Shown: positions 50,693-60,156, numbered from the stretch's first letter. The stretch: 64,000 nucleotides of DNA from Kiritimatiellota bacterium (GCA_026398415.1 JAPLSY010000018.1:1-64000), one strand, 5' to 3'. The notes: generated by a model from the sequence alone, not told the origin. Numbers and translations are program-made.

Positions 50693-52030
50693 ATGAAAAA
50701 ACGCACTGGGGGAAGAAAACGCACCGGATACCTGATCCGCCGCGGCAAGGTCTTCTATGCTGTCTGGACTGTGGCCGGCAAGAAGTTCATGCAGACCACC
50801 GGCAAGCGTAACCGCCGGAAAGCGGAAACCGAGCTTCACAGGATCATGGAACCTTTCGTTGCCGGCGATGAAGTCACTACCCTTGAAAACATAAAAGCAA
50901 AACTCGAAGGCCGCACCGCTGAATTGACCCAGCTTGAAGACGAACGCAACCCGCCGCTGTCTATCGCCCATGCCTGGGATGAATACGAACGGGCCGGGAA
51001 CCGCCGCGAAATCTCACCTGTTACCATGCGGAATTATGATTGCCACTGGCAAACATTCACCCGCTGGCTGGCGGCAAACTTTCCCGATGTAAAGCGACTG
51101 CGGGAAGTAACTTTCCCCATTTGCGAAAAATACAAGGAACACATGATCGGCCTGAAAGTGACAGGCCGCACGTTCAACGCACACCGCTCTTTCCTGCGGT
51201 CATTCTTCAGCATCTTGACGGACAAGGCCCGACTGACTGAGAATCCCTGGGCGAAGATTGCAAAGCGGGATGAACATTCGATCGGCCGCCGGCCGCTGAC
51301 TGTCGAGGAACTCCGCCACGTCTGCCAGTCTGCTAAAGGAGAAATGCGGATCATGCTTGCCTTTGGCCTTTACCTGGGCTGCCGTCTGGGTGACGCCGCT
51401 TGCATGGACTGGGGGAACGTGGATATGGACCGCCGCTTGATCCGCTACACCGCGCGCAAGACCGCCCGGAAGAAACCCGATCCCCTGCTGATACCAATTC
51501 ACCCGGAGCTTTACGCCGTCCTGGGCGAAACGCCGGCCGGCAAACGCAAGGGGCCAGTCACGCCCGAAATGGAAGAAAGATACCAGAGACATCAAGGCGT
51601 TGTGTCGCATATGGTTCATGAACACTTCGAAGCCTGCGGGCTGACTACCACTGGGGAGCGCAACGGGGCCGGAATCCGCCGTTCAGTAGTCACCGGCTTT
51701 CATTCCTTGAGGCATTCAAACATTTCGATTATACGTCAAGGTGGAGCCGCGCAAAGCGTTTCGCAGGCGCTTGTCGGGCACAATTCGCCGGAGGTTCATG
51801 CCTTATACACGCACACGGATGAAGCCGCCTTGCGCCGGGCCGTGGCTACCCTGCCGGCCGTAATCAGAGACACCCCGGCACCCGAGCCCGTTGAGCTGGT
51901 AGACGCCGTGCCCATCCGCGCCGGCCTTAAATCCATGAAAGCCAAAAACTGGCGAGCCAAGCGGAAAGAACTGCTGGCCGCCCTGGACAAGAAAAGGGGT
52001 GAAGTTATCGAAGCTAAGACCGTGTCCTAA
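50693..52030 (+). CDS. int: Tyrosine recombinase / integrase
   Basis: This 445-residue site-specific recombinase has an N-terminal arm-binding region, a core-binding domain (ISPVTMRNYDCHWQTFTRWLAANFP) and a catalytic domain with Arg231 (GLYLGCRLGDA), a Lys in RKTARKKP, His337-x-x-Arg340 (FHSLRHSN), His363 (LVGHNS) and Tyr372 (ALYTHTDE). All catalytic residues are present, so the element may still be able to excise. ATG 50693 was chosen over an upstream TTG that belongs to a -35-like TTGACA. It lies 120 bp from the attL core. Confidence 0.95.
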   Translation: MKKRTGGRKRTGYLIRRGKVFYAVWTVAGKKFMQTTGKRNRRKAETELHRIMEPFVAGDEVTTLENIKAKLEGRTAELTQLEDERNPPLSIAHAWDEYERAGNRREISPVTMRNYDCHWQTFTRWLAANFPDVKRLREVTFPICEKYKEHMIGLKVTGRTFNAHRSFLRSFFSILTDKARLTENPWAKIAKRDEHSIGRRPLTVEELRHVCQSAKGEMRIMLAFGLYLGCRLGDAACMDWGNVDMDRRLIRYTARKTARKKPDPLLIPIHPELYAVLGETPAGKRKGPVTPEMEERYQRHQGVVSHMVHEHFEACGLTTTGERNGAGIRRSVVTGFHSLRHSNISIIRQGGAAQSVSQALVGHNSPEVHALYTHTDEAALRRAVATLPAVIRDTPAPEPVELVDAVPIRAGLKSMKAKNWRAKRKELLAALDKKRGEVIEAKTVS

Positions 52031-52111
52031 ACCGCAAAAAAGCGGGAGCCGAGAGCGCTAGTACGCCCCCGACCCCCTAACCAAGCAACCTACAATGGAG
52101 ATTGCCCAGCT

Positions 52112-52888
52112 ATGAATAGAATATCAAATCGTAAGTCTACCGTCAAAGCCGCCACCGCCCATCCGTTCGTACTCGACAAAACCGCCGCCATGAAGATGGA
52201 GCATATAAACTGGGATAAAGAAAACTCATTGGTCAGGGATAACAAGGGGCAAATGTTCACCCGCATTTATCGGCCCGAGGTTAAGAAGGGCGGGAAATGG
52301 CGGCCGTTGCCATCCAACGTTTGGCTTTGCAACGACAAGCTGGCAAAGATAGGCTGGGATAAAATGACACCGCAACAAAAGCGGGAAATGTACATCATGA
52401 CGCCGGTTACACAGTCGCAAGCTCTTAAGTGGCTGATAAACGAGAGCGTGCAAAACGAGGTTAAGGCCGACTTCATGAAGATGTGTGAAATGGCGATATC
52501 AAAACAACCAACGTTGCCGGCAGGTGAATACCTGTTTGCCGTCAAGTCGATGGTAAAGGGTGTATCAACCGATGAGCAAACCAAGGGCGCGCCACAAGTA
52601 AAGATAGAAATGTCCTTATACGCCCCGAACGATACGGGACACAAAAAACCTGTCGGGATTGGCTTTGATGATCTAATCCGACATTCATCAACGGAAACAA
52701 ACGTATGCCAGTTTTTTAAGGCAATCGGGGCCCTCAATCATACCATGGCCGTTACGCCAAATTGGGACACGGTGCCAGGCGCCACGGGCAGGGCAATGTT
52801 TTACCCGGAAACCATTGACGGCGAAACGGTCCTAAAAGTTAAACGGTATCTGGACCCGGAAGAAGTATTGATGAGGATATCCGCCTGA
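52112..52888 (+). CDS. Phage-type protein with DUF669-like C-terminal half
   Basis: This 258-residue protein is soluble. The second half (LPAGEYLFAVKSMVKGVSTDEQTKGAPQVKIEMSLYAP ... ETNVCQFFKAIGALN ... GATGRAMFYPETIDGETVLKVKRYLDPEE) has the plan of DUF669-like single-strand-DNA-associated phage proteins: a beta-barrel start, a core helix FLKAIG and a G.....Y....YL end. The first half is not recognised. Its position before the primase block fits a role in replication; this is inference. Confidence 0.5.
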   Translation: MNRISNRKSTVKAATAHPFVLDKTAAMKMEHINWDKENSLVRDNKGQMFTRIYRPEVKKGGKWRPLPSNVWLCNDKLAKIGWDKMTPQQKREMYIMTPVTQSQALKWLINESVQNEVKADFMKMCEMAISKQPTLPAGEYLFAVKSMVKGVSTDEQTKGAPQVKIEMSLYAPNDTGHKKPVGIGFDDLIRHSSTETNVCQFFKAIGALNHTMAVTPNWDTVPGATGRAMFYPETIDGETVLKVKRYLDPEEVLMRISA

Positions 52889-53031
52889 CATAAGTGATTG
52901 CTGGGAATGGTGAATCCCCACCTGATCCCATAAGAACGCCCGCGGGATCGTCAGTCCTGGGGCAAGGTGGGCGGGGGTTTAAGAGAGAAAGCAGACCAAA
53001 ATAACCGTTGAGCAAAAAGTTATTCATCCGC

Positions 53032-53061
53032 GGCAGGTGACCGTTCTATCCGGCACCTGCC
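53032..53061 (+). promoter_or_regulatory. Hairpin directly upstream of a ribosome binding site
   Basis: GGCAGGTG and CACCTGCC are perfect 8-bp complements with a 14-base loop, ending one base before the AGGAGG that serves the gene at 53076. It could be an operator or a translational control hairpin. The 187-bp spacer otherwise holds no gene. Confidence 0.6.
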
Positions 53062-53075
53062 AGGAGGCAAGAGCA

Positions 53076-53855
53076 ATGAAGCCCTGCAAACTTCAAAACC
53101 CCACAGCACGAAAGATAGTTAGCCAAGTGTGGCGGCACTTACGGAAGAACTTCCCGAACGATGCCCGTATCCTGACATTAATCGTGAGAGGTATTAGTCC
53201 GTTCAATAAAAGAGAAGTCCTTCTCGGAAAAACTGGCCAATGGAATACTCTCGATTTTGGAAGTAGCAACGAAACACGCGCATGGATAGCCAGCGTTGGT
53301 TCACATGGACGATGGATCGGCATCATAAAATTACAAGACAACGACCAACTGACTATCGGAGACGTAGCGCATGAATTCGGATACGCATTCACTTCCGGGG
53401 AAGATGCAACGCGCCGTTGCGCCCCGGCGATTGAATGGGCAGACGAAGCCGCTGCGGACATGCACGTTGTGCGCTGGGGACTATTGACGTGTGAAGACAT
53501 CCGGCAACGTTATGCAAGCGACATTGGAAATTGGGGAGCCTCGGCACGTTATTGCCCACCGCCAGGTATGGAGTGCGATTTCTACGGCCGCCACTACCGA
53601 CTGACAGAGGGATTTGTATTTGAACGGATCGAAACAGAAACCCAACACAGCAAGGAACCTATGAATTCGCATGCGGCATCAATCGCGCAAGGTTTGTTGA
53701 CCCCAGAGGAAGCAGCGGCAAAATGCGGCATTCCTAAGACGCTCATCATGTCTTATGCCCGACGCAAGAAGATCACGGCTTACCGATTCGGGCACAGAAC
53801 AGTTCGTTTCAAACCGTCTGACGTGGATGCATTCATGGAAAAGATGCGGATGTAA
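53076..53855 (+). CDS. ImmA/IrrE-like domain fused to an excisionase-type HTH
   Basis: This 259-residue protein has an N-terminal segment of unknown fold. A degenerate metallopeptidase region IGDVAHEFGYAFTSGED ... EWADEAAADMHV (about 95-130) recalls ImmA/IrrE HExxH...E, with the second His replaced by Tyr. A C-terminal helix-turn-helix of the excisionase type follows (LTPEEAAAKCGIPKTLIMSYARRKKITAYRFGHRTVRFKPSDVDAFMEKMR, about 205-257). AGGAGG precedes ATG 53076. A second in-frame ATG at 53661 with AAGGA could yield the HTH part alone. The role may be regulation of excision; the protease site is probably inactive. Confidence 0.6.
   Translation: MKPCKLQNPTARKIVSQVWRHLRKNFPNDARILTLIVRGISPFNKREVLLGKTGQWNTLDFGSSNETRAWIASVGSHGRWIGIIKLQDNDQLTIGDVAHEFGYAFTSGEDATRRCAPAIEWADEAAADMHVVRWGLLTCEDIRQRYASDIGNWGASARYCPPPGMECDFYGRHYRLTEGFVFERIETETQHSKEPMNSHAASIAQGLLTPEEAAAKCGIPKTLIMSYARRKKITAYRFGHRTVRFKPSDVDAFMEKMRM
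53661..53855 (+). CDS. Possible nested start producing a free 64-residue excisionase
   Basis: An ATG (53661) four bases after AAGGA lies in frame inside the preceding gene, exactly at the boundary before the HTH domain. The product would be a normal-size MerR-like excisionase. Internal initiation is an inference from the ribosome site and the domain boundary. Confidence 0.4.
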   Translation: MNSHAASIAQGLLTPEEAAAKCGIPKTLIMSYARRKKITAYRFGHRTVRFKPSDVDAFMEKMRM

Positions 53856-53955
53856 TTTGGGCATTAATTTGCCCCGGCCTGATCCGCCGGGGAAGTCCTG
53901 CCGGGGCCGGGCCGTATCCCGCGCCCCCGGCGGGCAACCTATACGGAGGAATGAC

Positions 53956-54765
53956 ATGATAACCGAAAAACGAAAAACGGAAATGGGATATGCCTCTTCA
54001 TGGGCAGAACTGCGGTATCTTTCTGCCATTGGATTGGGGAGAACGAGCGCAAATGGACTGTGCGGTATTCCGAGCATAGAAGAACTTAAGGCCAAAGGAA
54101 TTTTTGCGTTTGATCCAGTTAATGACAAAGACAAGGCATACGCTCCTGCCAATGACGAAGAGCGTGAATATTTGCAAGAACTGGAAAAGCATTATCAAGT
54201 CGCACTTGATAAAATGATTGCTGATATGGATAAGTTTCTTCGCGGCGATAGACCAACCCCCGCGGCACAAAGTCCCTACGATTCTACGATAATTGATGAA
54301 TTAATGAAACGATGGAAGGTATTGGAAGACAAAGCAAATCAACGACAAAAAGCCCTTATAGATAAGATTAACATAAACCTTGCCGCCGTGAACAAGAGTG
54401 TCAAAACAGTAGATCAGAGGGAAACTGAATTGACCCGGCAAGTGAAAAACACCTTCCCGCAAATAGATGCTGATCGACGCAAGACACAGTTGGCATGGAT
54501 ACGGCAAATAAATTTCTGTTCAAAGAACGAAACAACGGCGGCAATACTTAAAACGGAGGGTCTGACATTATCGGCGATTGCCACGCGGCTGCCACACAAG
54601 AACGGAAAACCTATAACACGGCAGGGAGTTAAACAAATGTTAACCCGATTTGAAGAAAAGACCGGGAAAAAGGTCTTTTCAAGTGGCACTTATCGGGACA
54701 ATGCAAGGATTGAATCAGAAGCGAAAGAATCAGCCGAAGGCGGCGAAGACGCAGCCGACAGTTGA
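53956..54765 (+). CDS. Element protein of unknown function with coiled coil and C-terminal HTH-like part
   Basis: This 269-residue protein is not recognised. The middle (YLQELEKHYQVALDKMIADMDKFL ... IIDELMKRWKVLEDKANQRQKALIDKININLAAVNKSVKTV) is predicted long helix. The end (TLSAIATRLPHKNGKPITRQGVKQMLTRFEEKTGKKVF) resembles a recombinase-type or replication-regulator helix-turn-helix. Ribosome site CGGAGGAATGAC precedes ATG 53956. Its stop codon falls inside the first unit of the iteron-like repeats that follow, so it may act on them. Confidence 0.55.
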   Translation: MITEKRKTEMGYASSWAELRYLSAIGLGRTSANGLCGIPSIEELKAKGIFAFDPVNDKDKAYAPANDEEREYLQELEKHYQVALDKMIADMDKFLRGDRPTPAAQSPYDSTIIDELMKRWKVLEDKANQRQKALIDKININLAAVNKSVKTVDQRETELTRQVKNTFPQIDADRRKTQLAWIRQINFCSKNETTAAILKTEGLTLSAIATRLPHKNGKPITRQGVKQMLTRFEEKTGKKVFSSGTYRDNARIESEAKESAEGGEDAADS

Positions 54766-54790
54766 CAAACAGTTGACAAACAGTTGACGC
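54758..54790. repeat. Three 11-bp iteron-like direct repeats (ACAGTTGACAA)
   Basis: Units at 54758-54768, 54769-54779 and 54780-54790 are head to tail, the third with ACAGTTGACG. They precede an AT-rich stretch (TTTATATATACGG), a small palindrome (ACGGC ATAAC GCCGT, 54861-54875) and the helix-turn-helix and primase genes. An origin or an operator is possible; each unit also contains a TTGACA-like box. Confidence 0.65.
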
Positions 54791-54896
54791 GAAAATCCTC
54801 TATTCCCTAAGAAAAATGCAGTTTTCTATCTAATCCAGTTTACGCGCCCCCTTTATATATACGGCATAACGCCGTAAAACGAAAGGAGAGCGCAGT

Positions 54897-55217
54897 ATGC
54901 TACCTACCACGATGCAAGCCGTCCGGTCTATCCTGGCGGCTGATCCGTCCGTAAACCTTCCGGAACGCAACCGCCTGGTGTCTCTTATGAGGCAAGGGCC
55001 GATTGCACAAGTAACTCCCATTGCCGCCCCCGCCGCGCCATGCTTTATACGCCGGCGGGGAGTGGCCGGCCGCCTGAGCGTGTCACTGAGAACCGTGGAC
55101 AAATATTCGGCGATGGGATTGCTACGCAAGCACGTCCTCCCGGGCCGCAAGCGGGCCAGTGGATTCCTGGCCGCAGATGTAGATGCTCTGATCCTGGGGC
55201 AAGGGAGGACACCTTGA
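54897..55217 (+). CDS. Small MerR/excisionase-type DNA-binding protein
   Basis: This 106-residue protein has FIRRRGVAGRLSVSLRTVDKYSAMGLLRKHVLPGRKRASGFLAADVDALIL as a helix-turn-helix of the kind used by excisionases and phage regulators; an Ala/Pro linker and a helical N-terminus precede it. AAAGGAGAG lies upstream of the ATG. The stop overlaps the TTG start of the primase by four bases, so the two are co-translated. Confidence 0.7.
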   Translation: MLPTTMQAVRSILAADPSVNLPERNRLVSLMRQGPIAQVTPIAAPAAPCFIRRRGVAGRLSVSLRTVDKYSAMGLLRKHVLPGRKRASGFLAADVDALILGQGRTP

Positions 55218-57814
55218 CGGTCGGCGCGTTGAAATGGGATTCGCCGGTGGGCCTGTGCACCGCGGAGCAGCCAACTCCATCCGTTGCCCACATGCTCAAA
55301 ACCGCCACCGTTTCCTTGTTTAATAACGTGACTGATAAAAACAATGAGCCGGTCGAGATCCATGCAGTCCTGGCCGACATCCGCAATGGCAAATGGCGCG
55401 ACCCCGTCGAAAAGGTCCGGGCCGCTTTTGCCCGCGGTGGGAAAGAGGCGGCACGACCAGTCAAAAAAGCGCTACTGCCAGCCATGACGCCCGCAGGTTT
55501 ATTTGCTGGGCCACATCAGGCCGCGACATTACAGCAGTATAGCGACGGGTTTATTCTTGATATCGACGACTTGGATACCGACCTGGATGAAGTCCGGACG
55601 AAGCTGGCAAGCGATCCTTATTGCTTCGCCTTATTTGATTCCCCCAGTAACGGGGTGAAATTCTGGATCAAGATCAACTCCGACGCCAAAGAGCACAAGC
55701 GGGCCTTCGCTGTCGTCGCCGCATACTTCAAAACGAAGTACGACCTTGAGGTGGACCAGTCTGGAAAAGATATTTGCCGCCTGTGTTTTGTGAGTTATGA
55801 CCCCCAGCTTGTCCATAATCCTAATGCCGCTGTTTTTGAGATACCACCTGCACGAAAAATCAAACCACGGCTGATGCCGGCGCAGAACTTCGATGACACC
55901 CCGGACCGGGTAAAGGTCGAAGCCGCGCTACGGTATGTTTCGGCAAATTGTTCATTCGATGATTGGCTACGCATAGGCATGGCCCTGCATTCATGGAACC
56001 CGAGCGAGGGCCGCACCCTGTGGGATTCATGGAGTCGGACGGCGCCGGAACGATACCAAGAAACGGCAATAGGACAGCATTGGAAGACGTTTAAACCGGG
56101 GGCCGTTACGATTGCCACCCTATTCAAACAGGCGATTGATGCCGGCTGGAAGCCTACTCGCCCAGAGCGGACCACTGCACATCTTGACCCCGTAGAAGCG
56201 GCTCGTGCCGGCACACCCTACGCGATGACCGACCTTGGCAATGCGGAGCGGCTTTGTGCGTGGCACGGTGACGAGATTAGATGGGATGTGTCGCGTAAGG
56301 CATGGCGCGCCTGGGACGGCCGCCGCTGGGCTGTGGATGATGCGCTTGAAGTCAGTCGGCGAGCCGCTAAAACGGCACGAAAGATTCGACAGGAAGCCGC
56401 TGCGGCACCGTCCGGCAATGGTGACACAAAAGACTTAGGCGCACTGCTGTTTGGCTGGGCCGTCAAGACCGAGTCGCGCGACCGACTGGCCGCCATGCTC
56501 GAAGTTGCGAAAGCTCGGCCTGGAATCGCCGTTGCATCCGACACCCTTGACGCGGATCCATGGGTGCTGAACGTCTTAAACGGGACAATTGACCTACGGA
56601 CCGGCATGTTACGGCCGCATAATCGTGCGGACCTATTGACGAAACTTGCGCCCGTCAAGTATCTGCCCGGTTACTGCTGCAAACGCTGGGAACGATTCCT
56701 TGTCGACACCACAGGGGGCGATGCAGAACTTATCGCATTTCTTCAAGTTGTGGCCGGTTACACACTGACAGGTGACACGTCTGAAGAAATCCTCTTACTC
56801 ATTTATGGTCCGGAGGCAGCCGGCAAAACCACATTTCTTGAAGCCCTGCGGGCTGCGCTAGGAGAATATGCCCGGACCATTCAGGCCGACCTATTGACCA
56901 GGCAACGCGAATCCCGAGGCGGGGGTGCCGCGAGTCCCGAACTTGCCGGGCTGGCAGGAGCGCGCCTGGCTGCTGGTTCAGAAATGGAACAAGGGCGCGA
57001 AATAGCCGAGGCTCTGGCGAAGAACTTGACCGGAGGCGAGCCCATCACGGCGCGGCATTTGTACGCTGAGCTTTTCGACTTTCGCCCCCAGTTCAAACTA
57101 TGGCTGGCGTTAAACCACTGCCCAAAGGTGAGCGCTGATGATGGCGCGATATGGCGGCGCATTCTGCGAATCGGCTTTGAGCACACTGTCCCACCCGAAC
57201 GCCGGGACAAGACCCTTAAACCCTATCTGCGAAATACGGACGGCGGCGCTCCTGCGGTCCTGGCCTGGGCCATCGAAGGATGTTTACGCTGGCAACGTGA
57301 TGGGCTGCGAATCCCTGCAGTTGTGAAGCGGAGCACGGCCGCCTATCGTCAAGAGTCCGACCCGCTGGCGTCATTCATTGAAGATTGCCTAAAATTCAAT
57401 CCTGCGGCATGGACTGCCTGGGGCGAAATTTGGGCCGCATACAACGAGCACGCGGCGGAATCCGGTACTGGCGAACGTTATCGAGTTGCACCGAAACGGT
57501 TACAGGAACGACTACGGGGACATAATTGCGTTTCCGAGCGGTGCCACACGGGGCGCGGATGGGCTGGTGTCGAAATTCAAGATGGCTGGAAAACCGGCAA
57601 CCGTGACGCTTGTGACGGTTGTGACACCACTTTACAAACTTTTTCTAATGATTCTCTTTTAGAAGAAGTCTTGGAAGTACCGTCACATCCGACACAACCG
57701 ACACGCTCCCCTACACAAAAGCCCGCTGAACTGGACAAAACCGACCACTACGAGGACGAAGAACGGGCCGCTATTCAGTCGGAAGGCAGTTTGACATCCA
57801 ACAGGAAGGAATAA
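55214..57814 (+). CDS. P4/D5-family primase-helicase
   Basis: This 866-residue replication protein combines an N-terminal VirE/BT4734-type primase-like region (about 20-200, with FILDIDDLDTDLDEV and FDSPSNGVKFWIKIN), a Primase_C_2-like helical part (about 235-310, DDWLRIGMALHSWNPSEGRTLWDSWS), a D5_N-like part (TLDADPWVLNVLNGTIDLRTGML) and a superfamily 3 helicase (LLIYGPEAAGKTTFLEALR, Walker A about 532-540; LAGARLAAGSEMEQGREIAEALAK; FKLWLALNHCPKV). The start TTG 55214 follows GGGAGGACACC and overlaps the previous stop. It probably starts replication at the iteron-bearing region. Confidence 0.88.
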   Translation: MTVGALKWDSPVGLCTAEQPTPSVAHMLKTATVSLFNNVTDKNNEPVEIHAVLADIRNGKWRDPVEKVRAAFARGGKEAARPVKKALLPAMTPAGLFAGPHQAATLQQYSDGFILDIDDLDTDLDEVRTKLASDPYCFALFDSPSNGVKFWIKINSDAKEHKRAFAVVAAYFKTKYDLEVDQSGKDICRLCFVSYDPQLVHNPNAAVFEIPPARKIKPRLMPAQNFDDTPDRVKVEAALRYVSANCSFDDWLRIGMALHSWNPSEGRTLWDSWSRTAPERYQETAIGQHWKTFKPGAVTIATLFKQAIDAGWKPTRPERTTAHLDPVEAARAGTPYAMTDLGNAERLCAWHGDEIRWDVSRKAWRAWDGRRWAVDDALEVSRRAAKTARKIRQEAAAAPSGNGDTKDLGALLFGWAVKTESRDRLAAMLEVAKARPGIAVASDTLDADPWVLNVLNGTIDLRTGMLRPHNRADLLTKLAPVKYLPGYCCKRWERFLVDTTGGDAELIAFLQVVAGYTLTGDTSEEILLLIYGPEAAGKTTFLEALRAALGEYARTIQADLLTRQRESRGGGAASPELAGLAGARLAAGSEMEQGREIAEALAKNLTGGEPITARHLYAELFDFRPQFKLWLALNHCPKVSADDGAIWRRILRIGFEHTVPPERRDKTLKPYLRNTDGGAPAVLAWAIEGCLRWQRDGLRIPAVVKRSTAAYRQESDPLASFIEDCLKFNPAAWTAWGEIWAAYNEHAAESGTGERYRVAPKRLQERLRGHNCVSERCHTGRGWAGVEIQDGWKTGNRDACDGCDTTLQTFSNDSLLEEVLEVPSHPTQPTRSPTQKPAELDKTDHYEDEERAAIQSEGSLTSNRKE

Positions 57815-57896
57815 CCAGATATGCCAAGTCTTTCGCATAACCAGACAGAGCCTTTAAGGACAACGCCGAGGCCAAGGCAATTATTACGGTGGACGC

Positions 57897-58217
57897 ATGA
57901 ATAAATCGGAGGCACTCGCAAAGGGTATTACCCCTTGCCGTTGGCGGCATATGCGGTATTCGACCGAGCACGGCAAGGAACGATTAGCCGCCTATCGCCG
58001 CAATGCTGCCCGAGCAAGCCGAGCACACAAAACCCGGCATCGGGATTTTTCATACATGATGCAGCCGGCTTCTCCTGAAGTTGAACAAGCCCTGGCAAAA
58101 ACCCAACGGAAATTGAAGCAGCTCAAAATGGAAATGCACTGCGAGGCCATGCGAGCCATTCACAGTGCCAACGCTGCAGCCAGGTGCCAAGTAAAAGCAG
58201 TGACAAAATGTCCCTAA
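57897..58217 (+). CDS. Small basic element protein, unknown function
   Basis: This 106-residue protein is rich in Arg, His and Ala, with a short coiled coil (VEQALAKTQRKLKQLKMEMH). It is not recognised. It follows the primase on the same strand after 82 bp. The ribosome site is weak, and the frame may or may not be used. Confidence 0.45.
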   Translation: MNKSEALAKGITPCRWRHMRYSTEHGKERLAAYRRNAARASRAHKTRHRDFSYMMQPASPEVEQALAKTQRKLKQLKMEMHCEAMRAIHSANAAARCQVKAVTKCP

Positions 58218-58836
58218 TGGACGGCATTTATAATTATTACGGTCGTTTTTAAAGGTGTACCACAACAGGTTAAATATCAAGCAACGTATATCAATGGATT
58301 GTTTGCGGGAATGCACGCGACAGGGACCGTCACATCCCGTGAATGGACGATCATTTAACACGGATTCTGGCGCGCATATTACCGCGCTTTACAGCGCTGC
58401 CGGCAAGGGAACTGCAGATGATCATCGGCGGGATGAAGTAAAATGATAACAAAACGCCAAATAGGGCAGACGCCCCACCGTTTTAGCAAACCAGCATGAA
58501 CATTGAGTTTTATTGAGCCTTAAAAGTAGACAACCTTGATAATTCGGAGATATTTAAAAATAGTCAATGTTTATAGGGGTTTAATGCGTATGAATGGTAG
58601 ACATACCGACTGTTATGCGACATTCGTCGGAAGCATGTATGTTGCGAAAAGACGGGGAGATACCGGCGGCGCTGGGGTAGTAAAGGGAAATATTGTTATG
58701 CCAATCAAGGTTGTCTGATCGCAGTACCCGGCACCCCTGCCACGGGACCCCCTTTTATGCGCGGGGGTGGGGTAGAAAAGGGTCTGTAGGGGATTTTTCC
58801 CAAAAACGTGTCCAAAAATAAAAAGGAGACCTGATT
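58218..58836. other. Stretch without a convincing gene
   Basis: Short open frames exist (for example an 18-codon one at 58443 and a 44-codon one at 58584), but none has both a ribosome site and a recognisable product. The part after 58720 has a C/G-rich palindrome-like block (GACCCCCTTTTATGCGCGGGGGTGGGG type) that may be structured. No tRNA or known RNA family was seen. Confidence 0.5.
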
Positions 58837-58863
58837 ATGGGTAATGAACATCACGCGGTCTGA
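58837..58863 (+). CDS. Possible 8-codon leader peptide
   Basis: AAAAGGAG is followed by a start and MGNEHHAV, then TGA. It lies 77 bp before an exported element protein that has its own strong site. It may be a leader peptide or chance; nothing else supports it. Confidence 0.3.
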   Translation: MGNEHHAV

Positions 58864-58940
58864 AGTTGAATCAATGATAAGTTCGTAATGAAGACAAAAA
58901 ATAGGACACATAGGCAACATCATTCAAAAGGAGAAAAAAC

Positions 58941-60110
58941 ATGAGTATCCCCACACAGGCATTGAAATATGGTTGGAAAGTTCTGGCTACTCTCACGCTC
59001 GGCGGAGCAACTATTTTCGTTGCCAATAACCAGACGAACCGGATCACGACGGCAACCAGGATTGAGATTGCGCTGGGTGTAACCGAGCGTTGCCTTAAGA
59101 CCCAGACCGGGACGAATTCTGATGGCACGCCCATCTATGCCGTGGCCCCTCCGTCGATAGTCCGCACATGGACGGACACGAACGGGGTAAGTGTGACGGT
59201 TACAAATTCGATTGACTGGCGGGATGATCTTTCGATGAAAATTGATCTTGATGCCAAAATCTTTGCTCTCATTCCGTGTTATGCGGATACGAACACGGTC
59301 TATGATGGCACGACCAACATCGTCATGCTGACCGTGACGGGACTGTTCGCTTCGTTGCAAATCGGTGACCACACCAACCAGTTTACGGCAATCCCGTCCA
59401 TTGGAACAAATGCAGCGACCTTTGGACCGTGGGCCTGGCGCAATTACAAGGTGGCATGGCAGGAGCGATACAAGGTGCTGAATGCGTTGAAGATTCCAGC
59501 GTGGTATGTTTTACAACCTAACCCGACTGCGGGATGGACGAGTACCGGTCGTTATTGGGTGGTTGCCGCAAAGAATTGGTATGATACGGCCGATCACTGG
59601 GGCGAAATTGTTAACATGTCTGAATCTAATTTTTTGAATACAGCGCAAAGCGTAGGATCAGCACCCCCGAACCATTTTTCGATTGGACACGTTAGTTCAT
59701 CTTACGGTCGAAGAGACTGGATGGCATGGATAGGATCTGAAAAGGCTTATTATACAATTGGCCCATTCTCTATTTACGCTCCTCATTCGGTAACGGTGTG
59801 GGTTACAGCCACCAACTATGTTTGGGGCCCACCAACTTTATACAATCCTGGCAGACTTGATTTTGGCGGGAGGGGTTACATTGGGACTTATTGCGTTCCA
59901 ACCAAAATCATTGATGTCACTAATAGTTATGAAAAATATCACGTAAGCGAAATCTTTGGGGATGCCGACATACCTGTATGGTGCGACAGTCCTATTACAG
60001 AGGATAAAAATCTCGGCTATACCCATGCATCTTCTAATTGGTGGTGGCAGTCATCATATGCTTATACAAATCCGGTTTTCTTTTACTGTACGAACGCCTA
60101 CTGGGAATAA
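58941..60110 (+). CDS. Thr/Asn/Trp-rich exported element protein
   Basis: This 389-residue protein has an N-terminal hydrophobic helix (ALKYGWKVLATLTLGGATIFVANN) and a long Thr/Asn/Trp/Tyr-rich beta-type ectodomain (GVTERCLKTQTGTNSDGTPIY; TNSIDWRDDLSMKIDLDAKIF; GPFSIYAPHSVTVWVTATNYVW). Strong AAAGGAG precedes the ATG. I recognise no family. Composition resembles the host's own secreted proteins. It could be a surface, adhesin or virion component. Confidence 0.6.
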   Translation: MSIPTQALKYGWKVLATLTLGGATIFVANNQTNRITTATRIEIALGVTERCLKTQTGTNSDGTPIYAVAPPSIVRTWTDTNGVSVTVTNSIDWRDDLSMKIDLDAKIFALIPCYADTNTVYDGTTNIVMLTVTGLFASLQIGDHTNQFTAIPSIGTNAATFGPWAWRNYKVAWQERYKVLNALKIPAWYVLQPNPTAGWTSTGRYWVVAAKNWYDTADHWGEIVNMSESNFLNTAQSVGSAPPNHFSIGHVSSSYGRRDWMAWIGSEKAYYTIGPFSIYAPHSVTVWVTATNYVWGPPTLYNPGRLDFGGRGYIGTYCVPTKIIDVTNSYEKYHVSEIFGDADIPVWCDSPITEDKNLGYTHASSNWWWQSSYAYTNPVFFYCTNAYWE

Positions 60111-60156
60111 CGGAACGCCGGGCCGGCAAAATGGTCTCAGCCGGGAAATAATTACC

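Noticed and set aside
58255..58446. A 63-codon open frame in the element
   Set aside because: There is no ribosome site, composition is atypical and no homology pattern is visible; treated as non-coding.
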